DNA of 64,000 nt from Neocallimastix lanati (nom. inval.) (lineage: Eukaryota; Neocallimastigomycota; Neocallimastigomycetes; Neocallimastigales; Neocallimastigaceae): contig JACVTC010000105.1 of assembly GCA_016946835.1 (NCBI GenBank), positions 385,001-449,000 on the forward strand, written 5' to 3'. The position numbers and the translations under genes are program-made. Numbering within the stretch: position 1 is the stretch's first letter; every line of letters starts with the position of its first letter. The notes under the pieces are model-generated. The model searched no databases, had not been told where the DNA came from, and was given only the letters and a program-made list of their open reading frames with translations. Positions 47,913 to 63,655 of the stretch are shown here, one piece after another.

Positions 47913-48469
47913 CATTATGACAATGAATCATTCTATTTAAATTAAACTTTCTTTTTTTTCTTTCTATTGGTTCGATTATGATTTAAACTTTAATTAATAT
48001 CAATGGTAATGTATTTTCTCCCATTTGAAAAAAAAAACAAGATACCATTTTATGTAAATAAAATAATCATAAAATCATTCAAAATATTTTTTTATTTTTT
48101 ATTATTTAAAGTATAACAACTTTCATTATTTCAATTGTATTAAATTATTAGAAAATTATTATTATATTATTTATATTATTCTCTTGTTAATAATATAAAT
48201 TTTTTTATTTATTTATTATTAATTTAATGATACTTTGTTTTTACATTTATTTTTAAAACTTTTTTATCATTTTATTTTTTTATTATTTTACTTTTATATT
48301 TTTATATAAATTATTATTATTTTTTATTTTGAATATTTATTTTAAATAATTTTTTTAAATCCCCAATTTTATTTTTAGTTCACTTTTATGTTTTAGTTTT
48401 GTTTTCTCTATAAAATTAATAAATAATTAAATTTATATATTTATATATTTATATGTATATTATTATACG

Positions 48470-48502
<33 letters not shown>

Positions 48503-48851
48503 AATATTATGTTTTTTAAAAATTTAATTATTTATTGTTAATGGTTAATATTTAACTTTTTATTTTAAATAATTTCTATTCTATTATATCAAATAAAAAT
48601 TACTTATAATAGCTATAAAATTAACCTTCTATAATAATATGTTATTAATCTATCTAAGATTAATTTTTTATTTTAAGAAAGATAGTAAAATAATTTTAAT
48701 AAATAATTTAATATATATATTTATTTTAGTTTCAATTTATAATAAATTATTTTTAAATTTTATATTATAAATTAAATCTATAAGTAGATGTTAATGATAA
48801 ATAACGAACAAATAATAAAATAAATTTTTTATTTTATTTTGTTTATTTAAT
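45981..48851. other. AT-rich intergenic region, no gene seen
   Basis: About 2.9 kb with ATT arrays (about 46510-46630), a TAA array (47395-47451) and T runs (about 47884-47912 and 48472-48498). No coding-like frame. Its right end is the 3' flank of the CotH-type gene. Confidence 0.5.
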
Positions 48852-50619
48852 TTATTCATCATCTTCAGCTTCATCGGCTGAGTCTTCAGCTTCATCAGCA
48901 GAAGCAGTAACTTCAACAGCGGAGTCTTCATCAGCATCATATTCAACGTCTTCATCAACATCTTCAACAACATCAGTTTCAACTTCTACAACAGTAGTAG
49001 TAACAGTAACAGTAACTACTTCTTCTTCTTCTTCTGGCTTGAAATATTTTTCACCACGGAATTCAGCAGCTTCCTTTCTAATTTCTTCTGGATCAAAACC
49101 GTATTCTTCACAAGCAAATTCGAATCTGTTCTTAATCCAACCCTTAAGACTTGGACTCATTGGGTTAGTTGGTTCAAATTCAGTACCAGCTTCGAAATCT
49201 TCCATAGTGTGAGTAGTATCAGTACCCTTTAAGTTAATAACACCTGGTAAACGACCATCTTCTCTTGGAGTAACAGTCTTCTTAACGTATGGGGCAATGA
49301 ATTCCTTAAGTTCATCAATACGTCTGTAAAGGTTATCTGGGTTAAAACCGGTAACCATAAGACTACGAAGAACTTGTTTGAAGTAGGTGTTATCATTGAA
49401 GTAAGCTGGTTCAAGAAGCTTCTTACCTGGTTTTGGCATATCTTCAAACTTGATTCTGTAACCGAAATCTTCAATATCGTAACCTAAGATAAACTTAGTG
49501 AATACATATAAACCACTACCAAATTCAGAATCAAAATCGACTAAAAGCATATCCCAAATACCATCTTTTCTTTGGTAAACGAAGAAGTTGTGACCTTGAA
49601 TTATGTAATGATCAAAAGAACCGAATAAAAATTCAATAGCAAGATTCTTCATAAGTAAATCAACGTTCATGAACTTTTCTAAATCTTCAATAGAAGTAGC
49701 AGTATCAATTTTTTCTAAAAGTTCTTCGAATGGTTCGGTGTAATTAGCAGTCTTATCGTTTTGATTGTAACAGATATCACCCTTAGCTAAATTGACACCA
49801 TCCTTTTTACAGTAGAATAAAGTTTCTACTTCTTCTTCAGCTGGAATATCGTAGGTCTTCTTAATCCAAGAAGATTTAAGAGCATCTTGAAGAACATATA
49901 AACCAAAGTATTCACCATTAAGGTATAATTCACAGTAAGCTTCTTGAAGTGATGGAATACCCCAGTTGTTTATTAAATCATAGGCAAGCTTAGATTTAAT
50001 GTGAGTTGGGTCAGAAGCATCTGGTCTAAGATGAAGTTGTTTACGGTCAAATAATAAATCATCACCCTTTAACTTTAAATTGAAACCAATTCTGTCATTA
50101 GCTCTACTGTAGTTACCACCATCCTTTAATGTAACCTTGTTGAAAGTTTTCTTTTCACTTTAAAAAATATAATTCAAAAAAAAAAAAAAAAATAATAATA
50201 TTAATACTTTTTCAATCAACAAGTTCATTTAATTATATGTTCAAAATACTTTATATAAATTTAATTATTTCCTTTTTAAACTATACTATATTATATTAAT
50301 ATCAATTAATATAATAGTAATTTTCTTATCATATTGAATTAAATATTTACCCTTCAAGTTCATAAGTTAAAGTAATTTTAGTTTCAAAGCTTTCAAGACA
50401 TGAAGCATCTAAGTTACAACCAATAACAATATCATTTTCTTGATCAATTTGAGCAATCTTTACTAATCTTTCGTATTCTTTTGGATCCATTTCAATTGAA
50501 ATTTTTGGAACCTTTCCTTCAATAGCATTGAAGGTTCTCTTTGCTGACTTAGTGAAATCAGCAACATTAGCAAAAGCGAATGTTACTAATAAAGCAAATA
50601 AAAATGTAAACTTTAACAT
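48852..50619 (-). CDS. Secreted CotH-family protein, two exons, 524 aa
   Basis: Exon 1 is 50351-50619 (ATG at 50619) and exon 2 is 48852-50157, separated by a 193-bp AT-rich GT-AG intron (donor GTAAAT) that splits a Gly codon. Residues 1-17 are a signal peptide (MLKFTFLFALLVTFAFA). The CotH fold follows: HLRPDASDPTHIKSKL and NNWGIPSLQEAY around residues 115-150, YLNGEYFGLYVLQDAL around 155-170, then HNFFVYQR at 279-286 and DMLLVDFDSEFG at 292-303, containing the Asp-rich metal/ATP-type motif of CotH kinases. The last 55 residues are Thr/Val-rich, then strongly acidic (DEAEDSADEAEDDE). No dockerin, membrane segment or GPI signal is seen. CotH proteins are protein kinases in bacterial spore coats and are numerous in gut fungi, often in cellulosomes; the substrate here is unknown. 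Confidence 0.9.
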
Positions 50620-53534
50620 GTTCTATATTTTTTTTTATTATTATTTGTTTTTAATTTTAATTTTATTTATTCTATTTTATTATTATTTTTTTTATTCTAT
50701 TTTATTTTATTATTTTGTTTTTATTAAAAAAAAGCAAATATTATTTTACTTTTTTTTTTTTTTTTTTATATTCTTTGAATAATAAAGAAAATAAAAAGAA
50801 ATGTTTGTTCATTTATATACTAAATTTATTATAATTAATTAATTATTCTCCGTTTTTTTTTTTTTTTTTTTTTAATATATAGTTAATATTTTTTAATTAA
50901 TGAGTTAAACTATAAAAGAAAAAAAAAGCGTTCTTTAATCGTAATATAAAATGTTTCACTAATTAATATGTAAATATATAAATATGTTTTTAATTTATTT
51001 ATTTATTTTATTTAAACTTTATTATTATGTAAACTTTAAATTTTTAAATTAGAAAATATGAAAATTTCAATATATCATGAAATTAATATATAAATTTAAT
51101 AAAATTAAGTTTTCTATCTTTTTAAGTAATTATAAAATTATATAGTTTTAATTTTCTATTATAATTATTTAATTTAAAATATTAACATTGTTTGAAAATA
51201 TGGTATATTAATCCATGGACTATTTAAGTGTGTATCCAACATTTTTGGTAATAACTATAATATTTTAAAATATTTAATATATAATCAAATTATTAGTTAT
51301 TAAATTTAAACTTTTTAATTCAAAGCATAAATTAATATATAAAATTTTATGATTTTAATTCATTAAAGTACACATGCATATCTTTATCATTGTATTCATT
51401 CCTTGACTATTTTTTTTTTTTTTTAAATATTATTTATTGTGCAACCGAAAGATTAAAAAATAATAATAATAAAAATAACTATAAAATATAATATATTATT
51501 TCCAAGAAAAGTACAAAAAAAACTTAAATAATTAGTAATAATATCAATAATAAAAAAATCGCGATGAATAAAAGTGATTTTCATGTTTATTTAAATTTAG
51601 TATTTATTAAACTTTTTTGGTTTAAATTAAAAAAAAAAAAGACTTTCAAATACTATATTTATTTATTATGAAAAATTATTAAAGTTTATTTTATCTTTAT
51701 CCTTATATTTATTTATCTTTTCTTTTTTTATTATTTTTTTAATTCATATACAATAATCATTATTAAAGAACTATTAATAATATATTACTATCTATGCGAT
51801 GAATAAATTAAAGATCAATTATTTAATTATATTATTTTAAATTTATCGTAGTATTTATTTTTTTTAATATATCATTATTGTTTAACTATAATTCTATAAT
51901 ATATTTTATTACTTTTATCATAATTATTATTTTTAAAACTATTATTATTATTATTATTATTTTCCATTATTCTAAATAATTTTATTGTTATCATTAACTA
52001 TTATTATTGGTATTATTATTAATTAAATATTTATTTTATATAATTTAAAAAATGAATGGATTATTTTTTTTATTAATATAAACATATATTAGAAATAATT
52101 TTCAACTTTTTATAATAATTTTTTATACAATATAATATATCACAAATCACTGTATAATTATGAATTGACATTTTAAATTATTTTATTATTACCATCAATT
52201 TTTCTTTAATTTTAAAATCATATATAGATACTAATACGAGTTTTAATATAAATTTTTTTATAAATCTACTATAATTTTATTTATTTATTCTTATTTATCG
52301 ACTTCAAACTAAAAATTTAAACCTTTAACAAATTTTGTGTTAAATTTAAAGTGTAAATATATCAATTTTAATAATATTTAAAAAAAAATATTTATAATTA
52401 AAATTTATATATTATATATTAAGATTTATTTTAATTAAGAATACACTATTCAATAATACTAAGATGTGTTTGGTCGAGTATTTCCAAAAAAAGCATAATA
52501 GAACAAATATGTAATATTCTTTTTAATATATATTTAAATTAAAAAATTTTTTTTTTATTCTACAATTTTAATAATTTTCAATTATAATTAAATAATTTAA
52601 ATTAAATTTAAATAGAAAAAAATTTATAATTTATTCATTGTTTATTTATTTATTTATTTTATTTTATTTTTTTTCTATGTAACTTTAAATTGTTTATATT
52701 TGATTATTTAATTTTATATTTAATAGTTTAAAAATAAATTGACTATTTATTTGATATTATACATATTATACACCTTTAGTATAATTCATATTTAATATAT
52801 ATATCTTTATTATTTTAAAGAAGTACAAAAATAATATTTTTATACTACCGTTTACGGCTTAACTTTAAAAACTTTAAGTGGAAAAATATTTAATTATAAA
52901 AAAAAATTTAGTTTTTATATAGTAAAAATTAAAAATTACGAAAATAACTATTATTCAATCCTAACAATGAATTAAAAATTTTATAAAAATCATTAAATAA
53001 TACAAAGTAAATGGTACAATGATTCATTGGTATTTATATAAATATGTAGATTAAAAATGCAAACTAATGAACAATAAGTATATAATAAAAATTAATAAAT
53101 TCAATTAGTATTAATAAATAATTAAAAGTAATTGCTAATAAATATTTTATCTTATGGAATATAATTTTTGGCTATTTCTTATTAAATTTAATATTCAAAT
53201 AATACTAAAAAAAAAATATTAAGCATAAAAAAAATATAAATTTTATGAGAAATTTTCTATAAATTTAATAAAATTTACAGTCAATTTAGTAATTAATATG
53301 TGAAGAACGAATATAAGGTAATTAATTTATAGCTGATAAATTTCTAATATAAATTATTAAAATTCAAAACATAAAGCTATAATTAATAAAATTAAAATAT
53401 AAAATTTTAATTTATAGAATTAATAAAATTTGTAAATATGAAAAATATTTATTTAATTTTATATTTTAATTTTATTATTTTATTTTTATATTTAATAAAT
53501 CAATAATTCATATTATAAAAAATAAATATTTTAT

Positions 53535-53665
53535 TTTAGAATTCTATTTTATTTTATATTTCTATTTTATTTTATATTTCTATTTTATTTTATATTTCTA
53601 TTTTATTTTATTTTATTTTATTTTATTTTATATTTTATATTTTATATTTTATTTATTCTATTTCT
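53535..53665. repeat. TTTTATTTCTA-type tandem repeats
   Basis: Units of about 21 bp (TATTTCTATTTTATTT core) repeat about four times, then decay into TTTTA and TTTTATA pentamer and heptamer repeats. Confidence 0.8.
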
Positions 53666-53800
53666 ATTTTTTTAAATTTTATATAATATAGTATCTATAT
53701 AATATTTATTATTATTATTTTTTTTTATTTAACAAGATACATAATTTATTTTTTTTTTATGTAACAGATTTCTTTTTAATTTAAGGACAAATTTATGAAG

Positions 53801-53832
<32 letters not shown>

Positions 53833-54019
53833 AAAGAAAAGAATAATTGAGATTATAGAAGTGTTTCATTTAATGTTTCATTTGGAAATTTTAATCTATC
53901 ACAAATTGTTTCATAAAAAATTTTAACATATCACGTGATTTTAATAGTTTTACATCATATTTCTTTATCATATTTAAATATATTAAAACTTTAACTTTGA
54001 TATCTATATAAATTCGAAA

Positions 54020-54360
54020 ATATATATAGTTATATATTAATTTATATTTCAATACACATAAAAATTAATTATTAAAAATTAAATTAGAAATAAAAAAAAT
54101 ATTATATAATATATTAATATATATTTCAATACACATAAAAATTAATTATTAAAAATTAAATTAGAAATAAAAAAAATATTATATAATATATTAATATATA
54201 TTTCAATACACATAAAAATTAATTATTAAAAATTAAATTAGAAATAAAAAAAATATTATGTAATATATTAATTTATATTTACATATACATAAAAAATTAT
54301 AAAAAATTAAATTAGAAATAAAAAATATTATGTAATATATTAATTTATATTTACATATAC
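54020..54360. repeat. 77-bp tandem repeat, about 3 good and 1-2 decayed copies
   Basis: The word AATACACATA starts at 54051, 54128 and 54205, giving an exact 77-bp period. The units contain AATTAGAAATAAAAAAAATA and a TAATATATTAATATAT stretch. Two further shortened copies follow to about 54360, with similar scraps to about 54560. Confidence 0.9.
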
Positions 54361-55522
54361 ATAAAAAATTATTGTTAACTTTAAATAACTTTAAATATAT
54401 ATTAAATCTTTTACTTTGATATATATAAATTTGAAAAATATACTTATGTAATATATTAATGTATATATAAATATACATAAAAATTTATTGTTAAAAATTA
54501 AATTAGAAATAAAAATATATGTATGTAATATATTAATTTATATTTCAATATACATAAAAAATTATCATAACTATAATTTAAATATAGATTAAAATTTTTA
54601 GTTAAGGTTCATCAAAATCATTATGTTGGGCTTCATCACTTTTAGTTCTTGCTTTCTAAATGGAAATAGTTATATGGAAAGATTATTATAAACTCTTTTA
54701 TATCAAATATAAATAGATAAAGAATGAAAAAAAAAAAAGAAAAACATGATAAAAGTTAACTATTTATGTATATAATTTTAATTTTTTATTATTATTCAGC
54801 GATATTGCTTTGTATTTGGTATAAATTGTTATTACTTATTAGACTATTTAATGTATATATATATATATATATATAAATAGTTAATAATTATTTAGTATAT
54901 ATTTCTTAATACTTTCAATAATAATTAATATTTACTTTATTTTTTATTTTTATTTTTTATTATATGATTAATTTTATAGTTATGAATATTATACAATTTA
55001 AATTTTGTTTGAAATAACTTATGATACAATCAAGACAATTTTAAGTATATCATATTATAAATTAATTATTAAAACTAGACTATGTTTCTTATGTAAAGTA
55101 ACAGCTTTATAATTTTTTTTTTTATTTTTATTATAATACTTTCATCATCAAAAATTTATGTTAAATAGATGAATATAATTAAAAATTTATTTTAAAGAGA
55201 TGAATATAAATTTAAGTTAATAGTAGATTTTATTATTTTTTTTTTTTGGTTAATTATAAAGGTTAATAATAATAATTATTATTATTTTCATATAATTTAT
55301 TATTAAAAATATTTTATATAATTATAAATTTATTTTATATATATTATAAAATATGATATAATAATAAATTTTCCCTTCCTTTTTTTTTTTTTAAAAAAAA
55401 TTTCTATAATACTTTTAAATAAAACTTGCTAATAAAATATTTATCATTTTATTTTTATTTTTATTTTTATTTTATTTTTTTTTTAATTTTATTATTTATT
55501 ATTTATTATTTATTTATTTATT

Positions 55523-55558
<36 letters not shown>

Positions 55559-56769
55559 ATCAACGTTATTAACAAGGAAAATCGAGTAAAAATTCAATAT
55601 CATCTAATTAATATTTCCTTGAAAAAACATTCAAAACGTTAATGAAATATATCAATAATAAAATTAATCAATTTTTTTTTAAACTTTTATTTAAATGAGT
55701 GGTATTACATTTTTTCATGTAGTTTATTATGAATCAAATTCTTTAAGAATAAAAAGAAAACGATATTATTTAGTAAACCCTTAGAGCCAATTTCTTCTTG
55801 AGTATTATATTTCTTTCTTTTTTCCCTTTGATCCTTTGAAATTTAACTTTTCTGTATAATTTAGAATAAGAGAAAATATTTAATTATTACTATAGTTTTT
55901 TAATTAATTTCATGATGCAAGAAATTTTGACCATTTAATTAAAATAATATATGTATTATTGTATATACATATTTCCCAATAATAAAATAATATAAAAAAT
56001 TTAATTATTTAATTTAAATAAATTAAATTTTTAAGATATTCCCTAGGAAAAAAAAAAAAAAAAAAGGACTATAAAAATTTAATAAATTAAAAAAAAAAAT
56101 TATGTATATTAATGTATATATATGAATATATTTTCATAAATTTAAAAATTAAAAAATAATAATTACATAATTTAATTTTTTTTTTTTTTTTTTTGTACTC
56201 CAAATAATAATTAAAAGTTGTTATCTCAAAATTTCATAATTCTAAATATTCTAAAAATATAAATTAAGTATATTAGTAAAAATAATTTAATAGTTATTAT
56301 TTATATTGTATTAAATAGTTGTAATAATAATAATAAAAAATAATAAATAATAAATAATCACAATAATAAATAAACACAATAATAAATAATTATAATAATA
56401 AATAATAATAATAATAATATTAAATAATAATAATAAATAATAACAACAATATAATAATATTAAATAATAATAATAAGTAATAATATTTAATAAAATAATA
56501 ATAATAATAATAATTGATATATGCTGTTTATTTAATAATACGAAAGTATTAACAAGTACATTCATGATGGTTTATTTATAATGTATATCACGTGATTAGA
56601 TATAAGTTACACAAAATATTTAAAAGGATTGTTAAGATAAATTTATACAACATAAAATAAACTTATTAACTAGTTAATATAAAACATAAATATAAAATAC
56701 ACTTTAATAAATTACATAATAAATAAATATATAAAATAATATAAATAAATATATATGATAATTATTAAG

Positions 56770-57588
56770 TAGTTATCATTTTCCTTAAATAGAGGTGCAT
56801 TAAGATAAGCAGCCTTAATATCAAGTTGGAAGATGTCCCAGTGAAAAGTAGCAAATAATGCAAAAAATGAGTTTAAGATTATCAATATTTAAAGTAGAGG
56901 AATGAATGATATATCATAATCAATACCCATTAATGAGGAAAATTATGGTATTGTTTGAAACATCACTAGAAGTATAATTACTAAAATTATTATCATTTTA
57001 CATGCTAGATGAATCAAGAAAATTATTGGCAATTTTATTTGAGGGTGTGTTGGAATTTTTAAAATTTGTATTTTTATTGTCATTGTTCAATAAAAAAATT
57101 TTATTATTAAAAATTTTATCTTTTTATTGAAAAATTTTTATGGTGTTTATTAGGAATTTCAATAATTTTATGTATACCATTAATATTGTTATCTGACCAT
57201 GTGATTTTTATTTTTATCTAAGTGCTTAGATGAAGAAAAATGTAATTATTAATTTATTTGAAATTTTTATTTATTTGAAATTTTTATTTATTTTATTATT
57301 TGATGAACTAGATTTTGATGATTTTATTTTGACTAATAGGTTTTAGGAATTTTTGGTTTCAATTTTTGAAAAATTTTTTATTATTAAAACTATTTCACTT
57401 TCATTATAATTGAAAATTTCATCTTTTTCAATAATTTTTCTTTGTCTTTATTTTTAACAGGAATAGTATTTACAACACCTTGGAAACAATGTTTATCTTG
57501 CAAATCTGTTTCATTTTTTTTTTTCAACCCAGGAATTGCAATTTTATTATCAGTAATATTTATACTATTGACAGGAATATTACCAATT

Positions 57589-57626
<38 letters not shown>

Positions 57627-59690
57627 AGAATTATTATTATTTTTATTAATGTTTTCTTTTAAAATTATATTACCTTTTAAATTATTAATTTTGTTACTTT
57701 TAATATTGAGATCATTTTTGAGTAAAATGTTAATTCCATCTGAATTGTTAATTTCATCTGAATTAATTGCTTCATATAAATTATCTTTTCCTATATCATT
57801 ATTTTCTTCTGATAAGTTAATATCTTCTTCTTTTATATTATTATTTTCATTTAAAATGTTACTGTTTTATATGGTTAATTTCATTGCCAAATTCAATTAA
57901 ATTAGTGTCTTCATTTAAAATATTGTTATCGTTTAAATTGTTTTCTTCATTTATGATATTATCTTAGTTAATATTATTATCTTCATTCAAATAATTGTCT
58001 TTGTGTAAAATATTATTTTCAATACAATTAATATTTTTATTTAAATAATTATTGACATTTAAATTATTGCTATTTAAATTATTATTTCTGACGTTTTCTT
58101 CATCAATGTCCAAAACTTCGAATATAAAAGCCAAAGGTTTTCATTTTTATAAAAGAGAAATTGAAAACTATTGCTTTGATAGTAAAAGTTTGCTGGTTCT
58201 TCTTCAACACATTCAAAATCATTAATATAATTTATTTTTCTATTTTTCTGTATTCATAATAATATATGAATATTTCTTTTTACCAAATCCATGAAAATTA
58301 CTCTTCATTGAATCTGGTTTAAATTTTGATTTATGAGCATTTTGGTGTCTGTAGTAGCATACACATTCAAAAGTCCTTATATTTCCTTTTTCATTATAAA
58401 ATACTTCATTAGGAATTAAATTATCGTTTTCTGAACGTGGAACCATATTATATATATAGAAGGTGTGTTTTATAGCAAATTTCCAAAAGTTTTTCTGATA
58501 TTTTAGCCCAATACATGAGTGTTTTTGTTGAATTTCTAAGGGTATTATTATTTTTCAGTTTTTTTTTTTTTTTTTGTCCATTTATTCCCTATCAATAACG
58601 AGGAGAATATAACTTTTTCATACCATATTCTTTAAAATATTTATTTGTCCATTTGTTTTTATACTCCTTTCCTTTATCAGATTTAAATATTTTTACTGTA
58701 TAATCCTTGAATTGATTATTTAAATAAGTAAAGAATTCTATTATTATATCTTGAGCTTTAGCCTCAGACTTGAAAGTAAATATCCAGACTTTTCTTGAGA
58801 ATTCATTTATCACAGTGAGGAAGCATTTCTTGCTATTAATAGATAGATTATACGGCCTAGAAATGTCTGAATGGAATATTTCAATGAAGTTCTTTTGACT
58901 TTGGAGTTTCTCCTTTGTGGGATCCCCCTCAGAAATTATATAATGTATGTATGGAGGAGTTTTTATATTATTTAAATATAGGTATTTAGATAAATTACTT
59001 AAGTATATATGGTTTTTTCTTCTATGCCGTATTCCAATATTTTTATCATTTAATTTTCCTATGTGTATTATATTGTTACCTAATGTTTTAGTACTATTGA
59101 AATTGTGTGTTTTTGATAGGAAATCGATTGGATTTAGATGATAAGAAAGGATCTAAATTATTTTTATTCAAATTCCATAATTTTAATTTTGTTTTTTCTC
59201 TATCAGAAGTATCAATTAATGATACAAATCCTGATTTTGCAAGTTCTATACCTCTAATAAGATTTTTGTGAATATTTTTTAAAAAAAAATTAAAAACTTT
59301 TTCTAGTTTAATGTATTGCTAATTTATGAAACATTCATAAATTCCTTATCCTTCAAATTGACAAATAGAACCATTTGCACTATTCAGCGTTATTGATTTA
59401 TATTTGAAATTAATAAGTAAAACTTATCATAAAACCATGTAGCATCATTATTTCTTTATTATTACTAATATAATCAATTGATTTATTGTTTATATCATCA
59501 AAATCATGAGTATCTTTATTATTATATGGAATAACCTCCAATAAGTTTATATATCTTATTATATTTTTATTATTTTGTTTTCTCTGATACATTGGTGCTC
59601 TAGCATCTTCAAAATTAAAATATTTATCACAATTACTGGCATTATCAGAGTAGTCTTCACTTCTGGTGTATTTCAAAGTAAATATAGTAG
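56770..59690 (-). mobile_element. Broken Ty1/copia retrotransposon fossil
   Basis: Reading on the minus strand from high to low coordinates, the order is typical of Ty1/copia. A gag/protease-side region (about 59300-59690) comes first, then an integrase core with FSRKVWIFTFKSEAKA and FKSDKGKEYKNKW (about 58590-58815), the post-integrase region (about 58240-58445), an Asn-rich spacer, and the start of a reverse transcriptase near 56790-56850 (LDIKAAYLNAPL). The rest of the reverse transcriptase, RNase H and LTRs are not seen. Broken in several places and 3'-truncated; old. A relative lies at 43440-45200. Confidence 0.75.
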
Positions 59691-59694
59691 TTAA

Positions 59695-60839
<1,145 letters not shown>

Positions 60840-62015
60840 TTATTCATAACATTGATTTAAGATTTCTAAAATTTCATCATGTGTTACTTTCTTGAATCCT
60901 CCTCCTAAAATACATGAATTAGCAATTTCTGGTAACATTTCTTTGGTCGCTCCAAGTTCTTTAAGTGTCGTTATCATTCCACATTCTTTAGCAAACTTTT
61001 CCATACAGGAAATTCCTTCAAGGGCAACTTCTTCCTTACTCTTACCCGTATCATCGACATTCCAGATTTCTTTAGCAAATCTAACAAATTTATCTATTCC
61101 AAATTTACTTATATAACGATAATATGGCATAGAAATAGCACATAATCCCATTCCATGTGCACAATTAGTGAATGCACTAAGTTGATGTTCAATATTATGA
61201 ACTTCCCAATCTTGTTCTTTCGAGCATCCTGGAATACCACATAAAGTTACTGTGGCACACCACATAATATTACTTCGTGCTTCATAATCTAAAGGATTTT
61301 GAACTGCAATTTTAGCTGAATGAATCACACTTCGATAAATACCTTCAATAATATAATCTGAAGTATTATCATCTAATCCTGAGAAATATTGTTCCATCAA
61401 ATGTGACATACAATCGAAAATACCACTCACCATTTGATATTTAGAACAAGTGAAAGTATATTCAGGATTTAAAATAGAGAATCTTGGACAAAGACTTTTT
61501 GGGAAAGTTCTTCCTGTCTTAATATTTCTATCTGTATCACTGATGACACTGGCAGTATCCATTTCACTTCCAGTACCTACCATTGTAAGAATTGAAGCAA
61601 TTGGAACAATCTTTTGTTGATCTCCTAATGGTTCAGCATTAATCCAATAACTTTTGAAAACATCTTCTCCTTCATAATAAGCTGCAGCTGACATTCCTTT
61701 AGCACAATCAATAACACTACCACCACCAACTGCTAAAACTAAATCAATATTATTATCTTTAATCATTTTAGCACCTTCAAGCATTTTACTTAAAACTGGA
61801 TTTGGTAAAATATTACTACATTCGAAAACATTCTTTTCTGATTTCTTTAAGATAGCAATAACCTTATCATAAATTCCATTTTTTTTAATTGAACCACCTC
61901 CATAAGCTAATAAAATATTTTCCCCATAATTTTTTAATTCAGTTTCTAAATTATCTAAAGAATTTTTACCGAAATAAATCTTTGTTGGATTTTCAAAAAT
62001 AAAATCGAATTTCAT
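60840..62015 (-). CDS. Iron-containing alcohol dehydrogenase, 391 aa (copy 1)
   Basis: Full-length, intronless, ATG at 62015. It starts FENPTKIYFGKNSLDNL, the usual N-terminus of the group III (BdhA/YqhD-type) enzymes. Nucleotide-binding parts are GGGSIKKNG at 39-47, GGGSVIDCAKG at 97-107 and GTGSEM at 147-152. The four Fe(II)/Zn ligands are D201, H205, H277 and H287 (FDCMSH, EHQLS and AHGMG), all present. The length fits the family (about 385-395). The reaction is NAD(P)H-dependent reduction of short-chain aldehydes to alcohols, regenerating oxidised cofactor in fermentation. No targeting signal is seen, so it is likely cytosolic. Intronless, closest in style to anaerobic bacterial enzymes, so horizontal acquisition is likely (inference). 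A near-identical second copy follows upstream in tandem at 63656. Confidence 0.95.
   Translation of the reverse strand: MKFDFIFENPTKIYFGKNSLDNLETELKNYGENILLAYGGGSIKKNGIYDKVIAILKKSEKNVFECSNILPNPVLSKMLEGAKMIKDNNIDLVLAVGGGSVIDCAKGMSAAAYYEGEDVFKSYWINAEPLGDQQKIVPIASILTMVGTGSEMDTASVISDTDRNIKTGRTFPKSLCPRFSILNPEYTFTCSKYQMVSGIFDCMSHLMEQYFSGLDDNTSDYIIEGIYRSVIHSAKIAVQNPLDYEARSNIMWCATVTLCGIPGCSKEQDWEVHNIEHQLSAFTNCAHGMGLCAISMPYYRYISKFGIDKFVRFAKEIWNVDDTGKSKEEVALEGISCMEKFAKECGMITTLKELGATKEMLPEIANSCILGGGFKKVTHDEILEILNQCYE

Positions 62016-63655
<1,640 letters not shown>

Larger units (their letters stand above)
50620..56769. other. Long AT-rich intergenic region, no intact gene seen
   Basis: Over 6 kb with A/T homopolymers (about 53800-53830 and 55526-55553), the 77-bp tandem repeat at 54 kb and TTTTATTTCTA-type repeats near 53540-53660. 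The only coding-like scraps are one possible terminal exon on the minus strand (54601-54655: AG, then KARTKSDEAQHNDFDEP and a stop) and a Lys-rich scrap near 55780-55860. Neither links to further exons. Confidence 0.5.

Noticed and set aside
60892-61116. Plus-strand frame opposite the alcohol dehydrogenase (also at 63708-63932)
   Set aside because: It is conserved only because the real gene on the minus strand is duplicated; it has no domain or signal of its own.
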